A DNA stretch of 64,000 nt. Source: Mesostigma viride (lineage: Eukaryota; Streptophyta; Mesostigmatophyceae; Mesostigmatales; Mesostigmataceae). The DNA lies in the NCBI GenBank assembly GCA_009746045.1, contig RPFO01000253.1:4460832-4524831 (forward strand). Reading direction: 5' to 3'. The position numbers and the translations under genes were made by a program. Position 1 is the stretch's first letter, and the number at the start of each line of letters is the position of its first letter. The notes beneath the pieces are model-generated. The model worked only from the letters and a program-made list of their open reading frames with translations, did no database searches and had not been told where the DNA came from. Positions 21,533 to 33,363 of this stretch are shown in pieces.

Positions 21533-24163
21533 TAACGCTCGTAGAACAGTATTTGCATGAGGTAAAACATTTGAGTTCGCTAGTGAGCTAGCAACTGCAG
21601 CACAGCATGCTCATTTGGGGCCAAGAACGCATCCTTGAAAAAAATAAATAATTCATTCTAAGGTAATTGCAACCTAATCTGGTGACTGATAGCTTTTAGC
21701 CACCCATGCACCAAGAAATGACTGAAAGTTTCTCTTGCAAGCCTCTTTCTCAAGGCAGTTTGGGGCGCTTTACAGCCACATTATGCTCAGATTCTCCCGA
21801 TTTCTGGCCTGCGCTGGTTGTCTCATTGACATCAGTTAGACCCGCTCCACTATCAATGAGACCACCAGGCTATGTACAGCTTGTTGTCCTTAAGCTCCAA
21901 CAATAGCGCAGGCCACCTGGGATCAAGCTTTCCCCAGCAATGAAAACTGTGGCAATGCTATATTCCCGAATCTGATGATAAAAAATACATATGTACAGAA
22001 ATTTACAAGCACATTTCGTGCCAGGAGGATAATGCCTCCTTGAGACTGGAGGAAAAAAGAAGTGCATCACTGTTAGTCCAGGAGCACATATGCACATGCC
22101 TGTGGCAAGGGCAACTGCAGAACCCACCCTATAACAGCCAGATGTGGCATCATATGTGGACGGTTCTTTATCGACTTGGCAAGAAACGTCGCCGAATGCA
22201 CTGCGAAACATGCAGTACCATTCCGGCGAGGATCCTTGCCACGTGGGTCGAGCCCCGACCCGACATCCCTCGCAGTCTCCAAAAATGCGGCGTTGCGCTT
22301 CAGCGTAGTCAAAGACGGATGCGGCTTGCACGGGGCAAAAACGAAGGGCCTCCCCTTCGAAAACTGCACTCCTCGCATAGCAGTCGGGTGCTGTCGCTGG
22401 CACGGGCATGCATGGGAGTTAGATCGACCAAGCGATGTCCCTGCTGGCCGCGACGACTTCCGTGCGTGCGTGCCGTGCCGGCCTCTCCCGAGACGTCGAG
22501 GAAGAAGCGCTTGCTGGTTTATGAGATGGACGTCTCAGGGTTACGAGCCATGACACCGTCCGACATGGCCAGCAGCTGGTCCATGTCTAGAGATAAGCAG
22601 TCGTGGACAGCCCATCGCCGTTCCGACCGGTGCGATTGACGTGATGATGGCGACAGGGCCGCGGTAGATGTTAGACCTTTCCAGGCAGCAGGCAGATTTT
22701 GAGGGAGCGCGGCCGGCGGAGAACCTTTTTCGAGGAGCGAGACAGCATCCGAGGTCGGGCTTGACATTACATCCAGTCCTTCTGGTGCGCAAGTCGCCGG
22801 TGGGCAGCACAAAAGGATGGGCAGCAAGGAAACATGCTGCATTTTTGCTTGAAAAGCTTTGCAGACCTTCAAGCTACGAATGGGTGCAGCTCGTCTCCGA
22901 CAGGCACCACATGTACAATTATAGGTTGTGTGGGCACGGCGGCGCGGCTTTTCGACTTTCGACTTTCGAGTGCGAATGTCTTACGCCAGTTGCAGGACAC
23001 AATGTTGTTGACATGACTGCGAGCTGTTATTCACGTGCTTTTTTTCCGGGGAAATGGGTGTTCACGTGCTTTTAATTCAGTGTTGTCATCATCTCTCATC
23101 ATCTCTAGCAGTTACTTTGTTACGATCGTACACGTGAGGTGTTCTCATGCACGTCCGGAAGTCACCAACACAGTATATTCCATGGAAGATCTCAGAGAAT
23201 CCATAGTATATTCCCTAGCAAATCTCGGAGAATCCAATCCGAGATCCCAAGTTTTGGCGCAATGACTTTGAGGAGCGAGTGATCCGACGTTACGAACTTC
23301 TGCCGCCGAGGAGAGGCTACCGGCTAGAGTGGGCTGTTCAGTGACTTGCCTGCATTGTCTGCCGTGAGACGCGGAAGATGCTCCTCGATGGCCAATAATA
23401 GACAAAATTTGGAGACTTAACGCCAGCGGCCAAGTGAAAGTCAGTTACGATGAGTGATTCAGGGAATCTATTCGTGAAATTCCACCGACTTGCAATCCCG
23501 TATGATCTGAAGTGCCCCCTGACCTCGACCTGGAACGGCATTTACTTGCTAAAGCTCTTGCTAATTTATGACATTCGAGAATCACATCGCGGAGATGTCG
23601 CTCTTGCCAGATATTCCTGGGGGATGCACGTTTGCACCAATTATCCACATGACATAATAATGTCGGACCACCGGCGCGGGAATAATCTCTACTCAACTCA
23701 TGCCATTTAATAATACTCAACTCATGACATGTAACAGTTGTTCCATGACTTCCGTCTGTCCGGATGTGGCAATGCAGATCTCAGAGTTGATTCTTTGTCA
23801 CACCGCCGCGCCGTTTAAAATTAAGCCCGGTCTCTACGGGACGTTGGAGGGGGTAAACGTAGGTACACGTGTATCCGAGGGTACCACGTGAAAGTTGGAG
23901 CCAGTCGAGCAGCAGATGCGAGGGCCGACGGAATCGGTCCATAGGAATCTACAAGAAGAGATTCTATGTTATTCCCAGAATCGTATTTCCGGCCTGCACC
24001 AACTTACATTTTCGGCCCAGGTTTCGGCCTGGTACCTAATCAAGTAACGTGCGTGTTTGCAACTTGCAACTTGCCAGACGGGATCACACCCACACGCAAA
24101 GGTCTGGTCTGGGGAGTGGTATACCTCCGGCCGGAATTCAAGTCCAAGTGGCCGACATCCTTC
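21533..24163. other. region without a recognised gene
   Basis: Open frames of 100-199 residues overlap on both strands (22040-22639 +, 21870-22409 -, 22668-23075 +, 22519-22872 -), but none shows a known domain. GC-rich patches at 22200-22820 could be fragments of host exons. A copy of the 43-bp dispersed repeat is at about 21789-21833. Confidence 0.4.
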
Positions 24164-24174
24164 CAGGCCACAAT

Positions 24175-24275
24175 TGAATTGAATTGAATTGAATTGTACC
24201 ATAACTCCGTTGGGAGTATATGTAGCACATAGCCCAGAGAAGGGGCATATGGCCTATCATACATTCTAAGCTACT
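24175..24275 (-). mobile_element. 101-bp end fragment of family I half-LINE
   Basis: Flanked by the exact 11-bp TSD CAGGCCACAAT (24164-24174 and 24276-24286). It contains only the (TTCAA)n tail, the hairpin and about 70 bp of 3-prime UTR, i.e. extreme 5-prime truncation. Confidence 0.9.
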
Positions 24276-24286
24276 CAGGCCACAAT

Positions 24287-25559
24287 GGTTTCCTCAATCA
24301 GTTGGCGACATTCATTATGTGTATGTCTTCCAGCCCACCAATGTCATCACCGTATTCGGATGGTGCCGCGTGGTTAGTATCAAGGTCCTGCATGTTCCAG
24401 CCGGACCCCACGACCCCGGCGGAGGCCATCACTTGGTTACACGTAGGCAATACTACGAGGTTGGATACTTTACCATTGCCACTACAATACGCTTCCGCGG
24501 GTATGGCCTCAACTTCAGCATCGTATCTTCGCACCGGAAGAAAATTAGTGCTGAATGCTAGGAATCGCCTGGCGATCGGCGGAATCGCCCTATAAGCAGG
24601 GTATCTTGCATGGTGCACGTCACTGCCCTATAGGTGCCATGCCAGCCACGCCCGAAGTTAATTACCTATAGGGATACGCTCAGAAAAGCCAAGCTACGAG
24701 CTTAGTATGGCTGCCAGCCAGCTTATTGTCGGGGGATTAATATGTTACAGATATATCCAGAGGTGATATTTCGAGAAGTTAATTTGATACAAAGAGCTAT
24801 GGAAAATAAATACCAGATCTGGCCGGGTTGTGCATGAAATGAGCACGTTGCCATGGCAGGTTCCATACGTATACATTTGTGCATGGCCGATTCATGGTGC
24901 AGCTAGGCCAGCATTTGGCGGTGAACATCGCATGCTTTACACTTAGTTCAACGCTGGCGGTGGGTACTGGATGAAGAAACACGTGGGTATGTAAGGCTAA
25001 GGCTAGCTGGCAATTATACGAAGGTTCCGGTTGTGGCGCTTCTATGCTGCTTGTTTCTTTCGAGGAATCGGCAGCCCTATGCATGGTGCAGGCCTCGTTG
25101 AGGGGCCGCTGCATGCTCTGCGTGATTTTAGAACATTGCTTTTGCATGTGGATGTTTATTATCTAGTCGACAATTATTCAGAGATGCATGGATTCCAGGC
25201 CCTGCAGATTATATTGCACAATTTGATGCCGGTAAGGGTCGCTGCAACGGAATTGACGACACCACACGCATGAGTAAGTGCTCGATGACACAAGGATACA
25301 CGGTAGATGCATTCTTGTTTTAGAATACCTTGGTAATATCGCATCATCGTCGACAATGCTCTGGTGGTGACGCCGTTGACAGCATTTGGTACTGAAACAT
25401 GGCACTTTTACTGTAAATTCCCGCTGCCAATAGAATTGTTTGGTGAAACCCATTCTAAACCATATTTCCCAAGGCCTCCGGTTCGGCCAAACACGTTTTT
25501 CAACATTTCATTTAGGACACTTCTGATGCCTTCCGCAATTCGTCCTAATCCAGCGCAAC
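24287..25559. other. region without a recognised gene
   Basis: Overlapping frames at 24298-24618 (both strands) and short frames to 25567 show no known motifs. It may include the unseen 5-prime portion or host flank of the LTR element. Confidence 0.35.
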
Positions 25560-25578
25560 ACCTCTAGGTCTGACACTC

Positions 25579-26812
25579 GTGATGGAGAGGGCGCCAGGCG
25601 CCCCCCGGGCTTTGAGAACCGCCACCCAGGTCCCCCGCCGGGTCGCACCGCGCGGGAGGAGATCGCCCACGATCGGCGACATTCGGAACAGGGTGTGCGA
25701 CTCAGCGGCAGCGCCAGTGACCGGGCGGGACCCAGTGGGCAGCGATCCCATGACGGAGGTCGCGATCGGGAGCGTCCCCGTGACTCCAATGTCCGCCCTG
25801 ACATGCACGAGTTGGAGAGGTCTTTCCGTCGGGTCCTCTCAGCACTGTGCACGGGCCGGCCCGAGAGGCTGCCCGCCCCGTCGATCGCGTGGCGGCTCCA
25901 GAGGCCGCCTGTCCTGCACCACAGGGGATGGCCCCAAAGGTCACCCCGGCCCTACCCGTACGTGGCCAGACCTCAGAGATGGTTCGCTTCGCAGAGCGCG
26001 ACCGGGTCCCAGTGCCCGAGCGGCAGATGGCGCCGGAAGGACATGTACAGTGGGTGCAGGGAAGTGAGATCCAGCCGAGGGTGGGGCGGGTGGTGTCCTA
26101 TGGAGGGCAACAGCCCCGCACGGAGGTGGTGATCTTCGACTGGCCGGTGTGGTGACTCCCCGGCCGCGTCCTCCCCAGGAATACGAGGGCTTTGTGCTGG
26201 AGTTTACACCATGTCCCTGGGGTTTCAAGGATGACTCGTGGCACCTACCCGGGAAATGAGCTTAAAATCCGGCTGCACCCACAACTCCCGTTCCTTCGGC
26301 CGCGACAGGTTGCTTCAGGGGGGCTCTGGCCGGTCATTTCCAACGGCGTGACGATGTATTGCCCGGAGGTTCGGACTTATGACTATTACGTCGCCGGGAC
26401 GAAACGCCAGGTGATCCCACCCAAGCTGGCGCCAAACGCGGCTCGGTTCCTTGCCGGGGTGGCAGATGATTGGATGCTCTCCCGTCCACCCCTCCCCCAA
26501 GTCGATTGGATGTTGGTTCCGGCGGTGATGCTGGCGATGGGCGAGGAGTACATGCGGGTGCACCACTGTGCATGGCGCTGTGGATAAGAGGGTGGCCTCC
26601 CTCATCTTCACGGTGCCCGCGTACATGGCCGCGTTCCTGGCCATGCGGCCTGATGGCTCCTGGGATCGTCTGTCCCTCATCGGGCGACGGGATCCGGGGC
26701 CTCCTCAGCAATGGGCATTTGAGGAGGAGCTCATCGCGTACCCGGGTTGCCATGAGGATCGGGCGACCTCCCGGGGAGAGGCGGCTTATGCCGCCGCCTT
26801 GCGCCGTCGCTG
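25579..26812 (+). pseudogene. possible gag-like coding region of the LTR element
   Basis: Frames change between 25579 and 26812: an Arg/Pro/Gly-rich part (DRRHSEQGVRLSGSASD), a middle frame from 26192 with KIRLHPQLPFLRPRQVA, and a last frame with DKRVASLIFTVPAYMAAFLA ending AALRRR at a stop. I do not recognise protease, RT, RNase H or integrase motifs. Gag-like is only an inference from position and composition. Confidence 0.35.
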
Positions 26813-27125
26813 ACTCCCGGAGTGGACATGTGGGCCCTGTTCGTTTTCTTTTTCTTTTTCTTTCTTTTAATTCTTTTTAACTGTCTCTGACGGTAGAGAC
26901 GTTGACTACGTCAAGACTTGTCCTTGTCAGTGTGGCGAGTTTTGGGGGTCGAATTGGTTTTACTGGCCCGTTGGTGAACAAGGGTTGGGACATAGTACCC
27001 CTATGCATGGTCAACCTACGGCCGCGATGCTCAGCGACCGATCGGCTACTCAGCATTAAGTGTTGTGTGTGTTTTCAATTTCCCGCGCTTCTTCACCTCT
27101 ATGACGGTTGAGACTACCGTCCCCT

Positions 27126-27140
27126 GAGGAGGGGGAGGAG
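27126..27140 (+). promoter_or_regulatory. polypurine tract
   Basis: GAGGAGGGGGAGGAG sits immediately before the TG of the LTR, the position where plus-strand DNA synthesis is primed in LTR retrotransposons. Confidence 0.75.
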
Positions 27141-27874
27141 TGTTGCGAGCCCGGCCTTTATATAGAGCGGGCGCAACGATGAAATAAATTATGGAGTTTG
27201 GTTTGTTGTCATAGTCCGTAGGACTTTGGGACTCATTTCGGGACTTAATGAATTTGGGAATTGTCCCTTGGTCAGGACTTTTGTATGGAATTATGACAGT
27301 TGTATCAAAGAGACAACCAGTATGATTCGGACTAGTTATTTTGGGCCTAGGTTGATGTATGAGATCCGATCTCATACATCGATCCGATCATAGTCTTCTA
27401 GGGGCCGGCGCAGTCGCGCCGCGCTGCGTACTTTACAGCTGGTTGAGATCTTGTACTCATGCGTGGATTCTGTAGGCGAGGGTCGATGTCGACCCGAGGA
27501 TCTTGTGTGGACTGCCTGCTTCGGAATTCTCTGGAAGGTCGGCGCCATGTCGGCGCCACTTCAGTTGCCAGCTTGGTGGCAGACCTAGGTGAAATTGGTC
27601 CGAGGACGAGAGTCTCGTTCTCTTGGTTCTGAATAAAGTGTGTGTTATCACCTGTCTGAACCTGGGGCATAATTCCAACTGCATTTGGTAGCTCTATCCT
27701 AAATGTGGATTGTGTAGATTAATGCAATATTAATCATCGTGAGCCGTAACTGGCCTAAAGCCACACCTGTTCCGTTAATCCCACTCCCAAAGAGTGGTCG
27801 TGGTTAGCCAAGAAACCGGTAATAACCTACCTTAACAACAGGATCTTTCGCACGACCCGGATGGGTTCGTTACA
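27141..27874 (+). repeat. long terminal repeat (3-prime LTR)
   Basis: Starts TGTTGCGAGCC and ends GGTTCGTTACA, imperfect inverted termini of TG...CA type. A TATA-like TTTATATAGAG at about 27158 fits a Pol II promoter in U3. The next five bases (CTAGG) would be the TSD. Confidence 0.75.
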
Positions 27875-28474
27875 CTAGGGGACCTGTCTGGCGTGCTTCC
27901 CGTATGTTTGCACACGCGGGCGCTTCCCCACAGGAGGGGGGTCGTTGTCCTCTATGACCTGGGCCCACTTGGCCTTGTCCATAATCTTGTTCCAAATCAC
28001 AGAGAGACCTAGCCCCCCCATGTCTGCGACTAGCTGTTCTTTGAAGGTGCGCCGGGCCTTGCGGCGGCGAGCACTGCCGGGCCCGGCCGGCAAGTAAGGA
28101 GCTGCCGGCCAGGCTGAGCTGCATGCAGGGCGCAGCCCCGCGGGGGGGCCACGTGAGGTGTCTACCTGGTTGGTGCGAGCTAAGTGCCCTACTAGCTGCA
28201 TGCAGGCGCCGCTGCTTAACCCTTCAATTGTGTCAACTGGAACCACCAGAACTGACTGAGTATGGGTATCTTAGTAAGTATGAGAGTATCTGGCCAAATA
28301 ATATTTTCTGGCCCACCCTTGGCACCAAGGATGCTTTTATATCAAATAACTTTGGGGACATGTCATTGGTTACATATCTGTTCCCCACAGCTGCTATAAA
28401 TAGCACCCCCCCCAAGGGGGTACGGTGCAGATGGGCCGGGTTCAAGAGATATATAATGCAATATGGACCATTTC

Positions 28475-28514
28475 ACGTGTCTACGCAGTCACGTGTCTAT
28501 TAATTAATTAATTA
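28475..28514 (+). mobile_element. 40-bp CACGTG-hairpin fragment
   Basis: Flanked by the exact 12-bp TSD ATGGACCATTTC (28463-28474 and 28515-28526). It consists only of part of the CACGTG hairpin end, TCTA and the (TTAA)n tail, fixing the 3-prime end of this family. Confidence 0.9.
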
Positions 28515-29588
28515 ATGGACCATTTCTCAAAATCTGCTGACCCTGGCCCTTTGAGGGGAGTTAAATGGGTTAAGATAATCACAGGCATGCCATAGATGCA
28601 TTCACAACATGACATGCCATAGAACTGCAAGGGCTAGCTAGCATACAGCCAAAAATAGCTCAGACCGTTTTAACGGGTGCAGTTATTTCGGGGTGTTTTG
28701 CTAGCACTACCGTATAGGCATTCAATTCCAACGTGGCACAAAACATCATAGATGGCCACACATGGATTCCCAAACACATTTCCAGCTTAAAAATCACAAC
28801 AGCATGCTATACAACAAGTATAAAGCTTGTGCCAAGGCCCAAAACCAAACGTAGAAGGGGTTCACAAGGAGCTACATTATCAATGCATCCAACACACTAT
28901 AAAGCAATTCCAATGATTGGCAATGATAGAAAAAACAAAAGAACTAACCTGGTTATGCTTCCATGCAAGCAGGCACCGGCCATTCATGTTTCTTGCATGC
29001 ACTGTGGCCGGAATACCTCCGCCATAAGCAGGACCCCCAGAAGCCCAAGGTGTACTGGAGGGGCGGGGACCTGATGATCAACCACAAGATGTGGACGCCC
29101 CCAGCGGGCTAGAATAGCAATAGCCCTAGCTTGTAACCATTGGCGTCACTGCCGCTAAGGCAGCCATGCCTAGAATGTTGCCTAGCTGTGCCAACACACC
29201 TAGTCACGTGCCGCCAACGCACGGTACACAACCAGCCATAGCCTTAGCCTAGTCCTAGTACAGCCATGCTACGCCCTGGCTATGTTCAGATTACTTGCCC
29301 ACGCTCCTTGCTATGATATGCTCACATGGGTCTTATTGCACCCACAGACTGCCGGATCGTTAGCGTGTCCGTTTAGCTAGCGCGCCCGAATGCAGCTGGG
29401 GCATTAATTAATTAATTAAAATCATAGCTCCGTTGGGAGCATATGTAACACATAGCCCTGAGAAAGGGGCATCTATGGGTTTGTAATACAATCAGGGCTA
29501 CAACCTGCAGGTGGAGGATGTACAACTGTCACCTGCTCTGGGTGCACAAGGTGCACCTGCACCGCCATGATGGTTCATGCCTCCTTAA

Positions 29589-31540
29589 CTCTTCAACCGT
29601 CTGGACTGGAACCACCATAACGGACTGAGTTTGGGTATCTTTGTGCGCCTGAGAGTATCTAGCCTAAAAACATTTTCTGGCCCACCCTTGGAACCAAGCA
29701 TGCTTTTATGTTGAAGTAAGTTTGGGTAATGTGGTTGGTCACATATCCATGCCCCATGCGTGCTATAAATAGCACCCCCCCCAGGGGGGTACGGTGCACA
29801 TGGGGTTGGAGACATATATAATGCATTATAGACCATTTACACAAATCAGGTGGCCTTGGCCTTTTAAAGGCAGTTTATTAGGATCACAGGCATGCCATCA
29901 ATGCATTCACAGCATGAAATGTCACAGAACTGCACATGCTAGCTAGCAAACAGCCCAAAATAGCTCAGACCGTTATAACGGTGCAAGCTATTTTGGGACG
30001 GTTGCTAGAACTGCCGTATAGGTTTCCTATCCCAAAGTGGCACAAAACAACAACTAGATGGCCACAAAAGCAATGCCAACACCATGTCCAGCATATAAGA
30101 CACAAGCTCATGCTATACAATAGGTGTAAGGCTCATATCAAGGCCTAAAGCGCGCGTACAAAGGGTGGCAAGGAGCTACATCACTAACACACCCAATGAA
30201 CGACAAAACACCTCTATGTTCTTGGAAACAATGAATAAAACAATAGGAATAAGTTGGTATAATGCTCCCATGCAAACAGGTTATGGGTATCTCCACGATT
30301 TTCACATGCAATGGATGCAAAACAAGAAGGTGGGCGTTGGCCAGCAAAACAAGAAGCCACGCCTAACACTGGTCAGAAAAAGAACTTGTCTCGGGGTGCT
30401 TGACCAAGGAAAAGCATTGGGTAATCAACGTTACCATATTAGTGACCGATAACAATCGTTACCTCGCTATTTCCGTTGCAGCATCAGCTAACGGTGACCA
30501 AACATGGTCCAAAATCTGCTTGACCTGATGGTATTCCCCAACCATGACAAGCCGATGCGTAGAGGCAGCAAAACAACAAAAAGACAATCACAACCCCTCG
30601 GTAATAACTCTGATATTAGCTTTAAACGATAATACAACTATATACGGCTAACAGAACACGCTTGGAGGCTAGAACGTACCAGGTCGGTACAGCAGATTAC
30701 CTTTCTTGCGCGAGCCAGCACGCCAGAGTAATGGACGTAGCCTCGAGCCTTTACTGGCTGCCAATGCTAATAAATCTTGTTGGGAACAACGTACTTAATT
30801 GATCGATGCGCAGATGTCTGGGAAAATTCGGCCTAGCAACATGCAGCACTCGCACCATCACTGACTGGCCGCTAACATCATTTGCTGCGCCGACCAGCAC
30901 CCCGAGACCCATCTACGCATCTCCAAACCTTCCATGGCTAGGGATTTTAAATTTTTAGGACATAAGGATCATGCCTACAAAATGTGAGTCCAATACGTCA
31001 AGCCATTCTCTCGTACCAGTCAGTTCTTTGCACCGCCATAGCCGTGCGCGTCAATATTTTTCCTGCACGTCGGTCCCGTTGGACCATGGTACCCCCCTAA
31101 CTTTGCTCAAGCATATCTCCCTGGCCAGGTGTCCAAAGTACGGTCTGAAGTGCTCTACGGAAAGCTGACGTCTAGATCTTTCGATCCCCCCAGGTTTGAC
31201 CGTTAAATTATTATTGGCGCCGCGCCTGGTTAGCGCACAAACTCAGTCCGTTAGAGTGGTAGGACTTCAACTGGTACAGTCATTCACGCCTTAAGTTGGG
31301 TTGGCTTAAGTTGGGTTCACGCCTTAAGTTGGGTCGAATTGAATTCCGGCGTTCTTAGTTCAAAGTAGTTCAGAATACTATGTTTGAGTATCTTTAGTTC
31401 AAATTAGTAGAATTTAGTAGAGTCATTCACGCCTTAAGTTGGGTTCACGCCTTAAGTTGGGTTGACCCCTCAAAAACCACGAACCCAACTTAAGGCGTGA
31501 ATGACTGTACCACGAAAACGACGCGAGAACGGTTTAAGAG
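29589..31540. mobile_element. TTAA-flanked inverted-repeat element 2
   Basis: TTAA at 29585-29588 and 31541-31544; termini CTCTTCAACCG and CGGTTTAAGAG. The empty site (CCTCC-TAAA-CAAGCAC) is seen at 13431-13443. It shares most of its sequence with element 1, including TGCTATAAATAGCACCCCCC near the left end and GTCCGTTAGAGTGGTAGGAC near the right. Non-coding. Confidence 0.85.
31278..31506. mobile_element. 229-bp MITE with long inverted ends
   Basis: Termini AGTCATTCACGCCTTAAGTT and its reverse complement, flanked by GTAC (31274-31277 and 31507-31510). Element 1 lacks it at the corresponding place (about 33138-33150, ACTGGTACCACG), which is the empty site. Internal extra copies of CACGCCTTAAGTTGGG are present. 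No coding frame. Confidence 0.85.
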
Positions 31541-33363
31541 TTAACAAGCACAGGCACCCAGGGGGGGCTTGAGGAGAGAGCCTAGAAGGCCTGCATGACA
31601 TATGGGGTGGAGGGTATGTGGCTAGGCTATAGCTGGTGTACACATGGCATCTCAGCAGAGAGTAACTCCCTGCATAGGCATCGCATGGCTAAATTCTTAA
31701 TGCGTCATCCATGGGAGGTCCATTGTAGGCTGGGCGCGGCTAGATACTGAAAGCATCATCCATGGGGGCCATTATGGGCGCACATGCGCGTGGGCCACTT
31801 GCAAGGCTAAGCCTATCTAATCTACACTACTGGTATATTCCCTAGCCTGGAGTGGCAGGAGGGGCCTGCCAGGGCTTGTGGTCAACGTGGATGACCGCCC
31901 GCCTCCAGTCGGTATACCGGCTTAGTCCCCCCTGCACGCTGCCGGAGCTGAAGGTAGGTCGGCCATAGCTCGCGTCGCCGCTGTTGCTGGGCCAAGGTCA
32001 AGTTGCTGGGGCATGCCTTAGGCATGAAGGAGACTGGGGGTCTCTGCCCTTTCTCCTGTAGTGCACACACAGGGAGCACTTCGGTGCTCCGTCCGTGACT
32101 CCCCAACGGGAGCACGAGTTTAATTAATTAATTAATTAATTAATTAATTAATTAATTGCATGCACTATGGACGCACAAGCAGAAGGATAACTTGGGCCAG
32201 CAAACCAAGAAGCCATGCCTAGAGCTGGCCAGAAAACCACTTGTCTCGCTATGTCTGTGCAGGGAAAGGCATCCCGTTATCAAGCCCACCATGTTTAGAG
32301 ACAATAACAAACGCTACTTCAAGTGGTTTCGTTGAAGCCTCAGCTAATAGCAATCAAATCTGGTCCAAAATCTGCGTGACATAGTGGCATTCCCCAACCA
32401 TCACAAGCGAACGCGTACAAGCACTAAAGCAACAAAACGACAAGCAACAACCATCGATTACATGTCTACAAATAGTTTTTAAGCGATAGGACGACTTGGT
32501 ACTGTAATGTATACACGCTAACATGTTAATACGTACCAGGTCGAAAACGCAGATTACCTGCTGTGCGGGAGCCATCACTCCCACCTCACGGACATAGCCT
32601 CGAACCTTTCCTGGCCGTCATCGCTAATAAAACATGTCAAGAATAACGTAACAAGTCTATCCACGCGCAAATATATGGACGTTTGCTGCCGAACAACAGG
32701 TAGCACACGCACTGTCACCGCCTGGCCGCTGACAGGATCTGCTGCACCGATTAGAACCTAGAGACATACTTGCGCACATCCAGACGCTTCACGGCCAGAG
32801 ATATAACCTTTATAACACTCAAGGATAATGACTACAAAATTTGAGTTCAAAATTCCAAGCCATGCTCGAGATCGTACCAGCCATTTGCCTGCACCGCCAT
32901 AGCCGCGGACGTCAATTATTTTCACTCACGTCGGTCCCGTTTGACCATGGTACCCCCCCAACTTTGATTGAGTATATCTCCCTGGCCAGTTGTCCAAAGC
33001 ACGGTCTGAATAATAGGGCTACGGAAAGCTGACGTCTAGATCTTTCAATCCCGCCAGGTGGCACCATAAAATTATTATTGGCGCGGCGCCTGCAAGGCGC
33101 ACAAACTCAGTCCGTTAGAGTGGTAGGACTTCGATCGACTGGTACCACGAAAACGGACTCAGTACAAATGAAGGGTTAATGGTGCTGGTGATGTATGGCA
33201 TGCCGAGGTACAGGTCCTCATTGCGAACATGAGCAGCATAGCCTACTCGGTAAATGGATCGCAGCATGTTGGTGACCGCGCCGTCGCGGCTTGCGGGCCA
33301 GGTCGGCGGTGAGGGTCCACGTCTCGGCCCCGTACGTAAGAACAGGGAGGACGAGGACCTTAA

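Larger units (their letters stand above)
25560..27874 (+). mobile_element. 3-prime half of an LTR retrotransposon
   Basis: A 734-bp LTR (27141-27874) preceded by an all-purine tract and by about 1.5 kb of open but shifted coding sequence. The right edge abuts LINE sequence at CTAGGGGACC, so the element inserted into the minus-strand LINE. No matching 5-prime LTR was found in the window. Confidence 0.7.
29405..32004 (-). mobile_element. 5-prime-truncated half-LINE (family II 3-prime end), interrupted
   Basis: Flanked by the exact 10-bp TSD GCTGGGGCAT (29395-29404 and 32005-32014). Tail and family II hairpin at 29405-29440. The ORF1 C-terminal codons (WPTYLQLRQ, PVYRLEAGGH) are at about 31880-32000. 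It is interrupted by TTAA element 2. Confidence 0.85.
29008..32155 (+). mobile_element. ORF1-only element, third family, interrupted
   Basis: Flanked by TTGCATGCACTRTGG (28993-29007 and 32156-32170, one mismatch). At 29011-29112 it encodes an ORF1 C-terminus (EYLRHKQDPQKPKVYWRGGD, INHKMW) and a stop. The 3-prime UTR runs 29113-29404 and 32015-32115, ending in the hairpin CTCCC-CAAC-GGGAG and a long (TTAA)n. This terminal sequence is the same as that of the ORF2 LINE at 20292-20931. Confidence 0.8.
28220..33175. mobile_element. TTAA-flanked inverted-repeat element 1 (piggyBac-like target), with nested insertions
   Basis: Inserted in the LINE at TTAA (28216-28219 and 33176-33179). The termini are CCCTTCAATTG and CAAATGAAGGG, inverted repeats starting CCC as in piggyBac-type elements. 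Its own sequence is 28220-29007 plus 32156-33175, similar along its length to element 2. No transposase frame was seen, so it is non-autonomous. Confidence 0.8.
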
